Below, piece by piece: positions 17,373 through 19,455 of a DNA stretch of 19,455 nt. The notes under the pieces are model-generated. The model was not told the origin of the DNA, made no database searches, and saw only the letters and a list, made by a program, of their open reading frames with translations. The position numbers and the translations under genes are program-made. This DNA comes from Deinococcus piscis (GTDB taxonomy: Bacteria > Deinococcota > Deinococci > Deinococcales > Deinococcaceae), in NCBI RefSeq assembly GCF_014653275.1, contig NZ_BNAL01000037.1, forward strand, positions 1 to 19,455. Direction: 5' to 3'. The stretch's first letter is position 1. Each line of letters starts with the position of its first letter.

Positions 17373-17560
17373 ACTGGGCGTACGCGCGAACCCCTCGCTC
17401 ACACCAAAAGGTGGGGAGGTTCGCGTAAGGCAAAAAGTCCGTGCGGGACGCGATGCATGACAAATAAATGAATGAAGTGGCTGGCGTGGATGGATTTTCG
17501 GGAGGAGTTCGCGCAAAATGCTTTCGGGGAGCCGTCCGACACACGCTTGGGCGGTGAACT
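17373..17560 (+). promoter_or_regulatory. Putative CRISPR leader
   Basis: 188 bp with no supported gene between the CARF-RelE gene and the first repeat. The far end of the array carries the truncated repeat, so this is the leader side. It holds an AT-rich stretch around 17459-17475 and three copies of the 7-mer GTTCGCG: 17419-17425 and 17507-17513 on the + strand, and 17385-17391 as CGCGAAC. A hairpin at 17385-17425 pairs CGCGAACC with GGTTCGCG and has an inner CACC-AAAA-GGTG stem-loop. It may end the cmr/CARF transcript or form part of the leader. I could not assign a clear promoter. Confidence 0.6.
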
Positions 17561-18664
17561 GTTTCAGCCTTTCTTCGGAGGGGCTGAGGATTGAAACCTG
17601 CCCGAACTGGTGAGCGAACTGAAACCCGCCCGTTTCAGCCTTTCTTCGGAGGGGCTGAGGATTGAAACTTGGAGCATTTGCACGGCCCGCCAGCGCCGCT
17701 CTGTTTCAGCCTTTCTTCGGAGGGGCTGAGGATTGAAACCGCGTCGGGGAAGACATCCCCGCCGGTGCCCCCTGGTTTCAGCCTTTCTTCGGAGGGGCTG
17801 AGGATTGAAACAAAGAGCGGCAAGACCATCTCGGCGCAATCAGCAGTTTCAGCCTTTCTTCGGAGGGGCTGAGGATTGAAACGTACTCAGCCAGCCAGTC
17901 GGCGGCGGGAATGAAGGTTTCAGCCTTTCTTCGGAGGGGCTGAGGATTGAAACCTGAGCACTGCCAGCGTGGCACAGATTGCCATGCGGTTTCAGCCTTT
18001 CTTCGGAGGGGCTGAGGATTGAAACCATGCTGTCGCCCTGAATCTCGACAACCAACATGCGTTTCAGCCTTTCTTCGGAGGGGCTGAGGATTGAAACCAT
18101 GCTGTCGCCCTGAATCTCGACAACCAACATGCGTTTCAGCCTTTCTTCGGAGGGGCTGAGGATTGAAACCCGGCTGTATTTCGCGGCTGGCGACTCATCA
18201 GATGCAGTTTCAGCCTTTCTTCGGAGGGGCTGAGGATTGAAACACCACCAGCACCAGCGCCGCCTGAGCGACGTGGGCACGTTTCAGCCTTTCTTCGGAG
18301 GGGCTGAGGATTGAAACTTGGCCTGAGTGTCTGGGGGCTGTGGTACTGAGTTTCAGCCTTTCTTCGGAGGGGCTGAGGATTGAAACTTGGAGCATTTGCA
18401 CGGCCCGCCAGCGCCGCTCTGTTTCAGCCTTTCTTCGGAGGGGCTGAGGATTGAAACAGATACCAGTGCATGAATTGGATGCGGTCCATGTCGGGTTTCA
18501 GCCTTTCTTCGGAGGGGCTGAGGATTGAAACCTGCCTGGGAGCAGGCTGCACTGCGCGTGGCAGGCGTTTCAGCCTTTCTTCGGAGGGGCTGAGGATTGA
18601 AACCAGCTCGTCATGCAGTTGGGCGCAGTGCGGGCATGTTTCAGCCTTTCTTCGGAGGGGCTGA
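17561..18664 (+). CRISPR. CRISPR array, 15 perfect repeats plus 1 truncated, 15 spacers
   Basis: The repeat is 37 nt, beginning GTTTCAGCC and ending GAGGATTGAAAC. Starts: 17561, 17632, 17703, 17775, 17846, 17917, 17989, 18061, 18133, 18207, 18281, 18350, 18421, 18495, 18567 and 18638. The first fifteen are identical; the last matches for only 27 nt (18638-18664). Spacers are 32-37 nt. Repeat bases 5-13 (CAGCCTTTC) pair with 18-26 (GAGGGGCTG), with two G-U pairs, around a TTCG tetraloop. Cutting at the 3' base of the stem leaves the 11-nt tag AGGATTGAAAC, the tag length known for Cas5d. The + strand is therefore the crRNA strand, with the leader on the left. Spacers 2 and 12 are identical, as are 7 and 8. 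Confidence 0.98.
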
Positions 18665-18730
18665 CTTTTATCTCTAGCTGTTGTGCTCCCTCATTACAAG
18701 AAGGAGCAGAATTGAGGAGGTCATTTTGGT
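18665..18730 (+). other. Array trailer and cas4 upstream region
   Basis: 66 bp between the broken last repeat and cas4. It contains a weak inverted repeat, TGCTCC (18684-18689) with GGAGCA (18703-18708), and the cas4 ribosome binding site AGGAGG near 18715-18720. No clear promoter is visible, so cas4 may depend on read-through from the array. Confidence 0.5.
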
Positions 18731-19339
18731 ATGGATGATGATTCCGTGATGCTTTCAGCCCTCCAGCACTACGCTTTTTGCCCGCGCCAGTGCGCCCTGA
18801 TACACGTAGAACAGGTCTGGAGCGAGAACGCGCAGACCGCAAAGGGGCACCAGAACCACGAGCGGGCACACGCGGGTGGCAGCGAGGAACGCGGCGGGGT
18901 CAAGACCCTGCGCGGCTTGCCGCTACTTTCGCGGCAGCATGGGCTGTGGGGGGTGGCCGATGTGGTGGAACTGCACGGCGAGCAGCCCCTTCCCGTGGAG
19001 TACAAGTCAGGCCGAGCCAAGCCGCGCCTGGCGGACGAAATTCAGCTTTGTGCCCAGGCCATGTGCCTGGAGGAAATGTTTGGCGTGAGCATTCCGCAAG
19101 GCTCCATCTACCACGCGGCCAGCCACAAACGGCGTGAGGTGGCCTTTACGCCCGCGCTGCGTGACGAGGTGCTGCGGGCGCGGGACGGCGTGCAGTCGCT
19201 GATGCGAACACGGGTGCTGCCCGAACCCGCCGCCGATGACCGCTGCCGCTTTTGCAGCCTGTTCGACGAATGCGAGCCCTTCGCGCCGCGTGATTTCCCG
19301 CGTGGCTTCGACCCCTTTTCCACCGCGCTGGAGGAGTGA
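18731..19339 (+). CDS. cas4: Cas4 RecB-like, iron-sulfur adaptation nuclease
   Basis: 202 residues. FCPRQC (C17) and the C-terminal [10 protein letters not shown] (C172, C175, C181) supply the four cysteines of the Fe-S cluster. The RecB/PD-(D/E)XK core is present: GVADVVEL (D77), PVEYKSG (E90, K92) and [11 protein letters not shown]. Cas4 trims prespacers at the PAM end and works with Cas1-Cas2 in type I-C systems. AGGAGG stands 10 bases before the ATG. The gene is intact, yet its expected partner cas1 directly downstream is cut off after 17 codons, so local adaptation may be inactive unless Cas1-Cas2 come from elsewhere. Its separation from cas7c by the III-B module and array is unusual for I-C. 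Confidence 0.94.
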   Translation: MDDDSVMLSALQHYAFCPRQCALIHVEQVWSENAQTAKGHQNHERAHAGGSEERGGVKTLRGLPLLSRQHGLWGVADVVELHGEQPLPVEYKSGRAKPRLADEIQLCAQAMCLEEMFGVSIPQGSIYHAASHKRREVAFTPALRDEVLRARDGVQSLMRTRVLPEPAADDRCRFCSLFDECEPFAPRDFPRGFDPFSTALEE

Positions 19340-19393
19340 ATGCGTCAGCTTCTCAATACCCTTTATATCCAGACGCAGGGAACCTACCGGTAG
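19340..19393 (+). pseudogene. cas1: 5' remnant of cas1 (type I-C), ending in a stop after 17 codons
   Basis: The ATG at 19340 begins one base after the cas4 stop, with GGAGGAG upstream. The peptide MRQLLNTLYIQTQGTYR closely resembles the start of type I-C Cas1 (typically a 'KLLNTLYVTTPGAYL'-like opening), in the position cas1 should occupy. TAG follows at 19391. None of the three forward frames after that point continues a Cas1 sequence as far as the window end. The break is therefore more than a point mutation and suggests an insertion or deletion. The rest of cas1 may lie right of the window. Confidence 0.65.
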
Positions 19394-19455
19394 TGGTACG
19401 CGAAATCCTTCCACATCGGCCCCACTTTTTAGGAGGGTGGGGCACACTGGAGGGA
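19394..19455 (+). other. Unrelated sequence after the cas1 break, possible insertion-sequence end
   Basis: Directly after the broken cas1 lies a hairpin: GCCCCAC (19419-19425) and GTGGGGC (19437-19443) around an 11-base loop of TTTTTAGGAGG. Subterminal hairpins of this sort occur at the ends of IS200/IS605-type elements, but no transposase is in view. The hairpin is seen directly; the mobile-element reading is a guess. Confidence 0.3.

Noticed and set aside
17373..17560. A small gene between the CARF-RelE gene and the array
   Set aside because: No frame with a ribosome binding site or plausible composition was found; leader function explains the region better.
17564..18869. Open frames on both strands reading through the array, with recurring peptides such as SILSPSEERLK or FSLSSEGLRIE
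   Set aside because: They are translations of the CRISPR repeat itself; the recurring peptide follows the repeat period and no ribosome binding site or family match supports a gene.

Overview
The window is a high-GC bacterial CRISPR-Cas locus. Every convincing gene lies on the + strand, and most of the locus reads as one long, tightly packed operon. The base composition and the repeat ending in GAGGATTGAAAC suggest a Deinococcus/Thermus-type bacterium. That is an inference from general resemblance, since no rRNA or housekeeping gene is present.

Layout: (1) 112-5559, a ~1815-residue SF2 helicase with several cysteine clusters and a C-terminal DUF1998/MZB-like domain. (2) 5586-9069, a type I-C effector module: cas5c, cas8c (with an internal in-frame start for the small subunit cas11c) and cas7c. 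(3) 9140-15148, a complete type III-B RAMP set: cmr1, cas10/cmr2, cmr3, cmr4, cmr5, cmr6. (4) 15145-17372, two CARF ancillary effectors, one CARF-HEPN (Csx1-like, DxTHG) and one CARF-wHTH-RelE (Cami1-like). (5) 17373-17560, a putative leader. (6) 17561-18664, a CRISPR array of fifteen perfect 37-nt repeats plus a truncated sixteenth, with fifteen spacers. (7) 18731-19339, cas4. (8) 19340-19393, the first 17 codons of cas1 followed by a stop and unrelated sequence. Adjacent genes mostly overlap by 4 bp (ATGA or GTGA), which implies translational coupling.

The most striking point is that the usual I-C order is cas3-cas5-cas8-cas7-cas4-cas1-cas2. Here the cas3 position holds a giant DUF1998 helicase with no recognisable HD nuclease. 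The III-B module, its effectors and the array sit between cas7c and cas4. Cas10 is short and lacks the N-terminal HD nuclease but keeps the GGDD cyclase motif. No recognised DNA-cleaving nuclease is therefore visible in either effector arm.

Inferred joint operation: Cas5c trims the repeat hairpin to crRNAs with an 11-nt tag (no cas6 is present). Cascade-c with Cas11c binds DNA and may recruit the helicase. The Cmr complex cuts target RNA through Cmr4 and makes cyclic oligoadenylate through Cas10. That signal would activate two different RNA-targeting toxins. Adaptation appears broken locally (cas1 cut off, no cas2 in view), although the perfect repeats suggest this is recent or complemented elsewhere.
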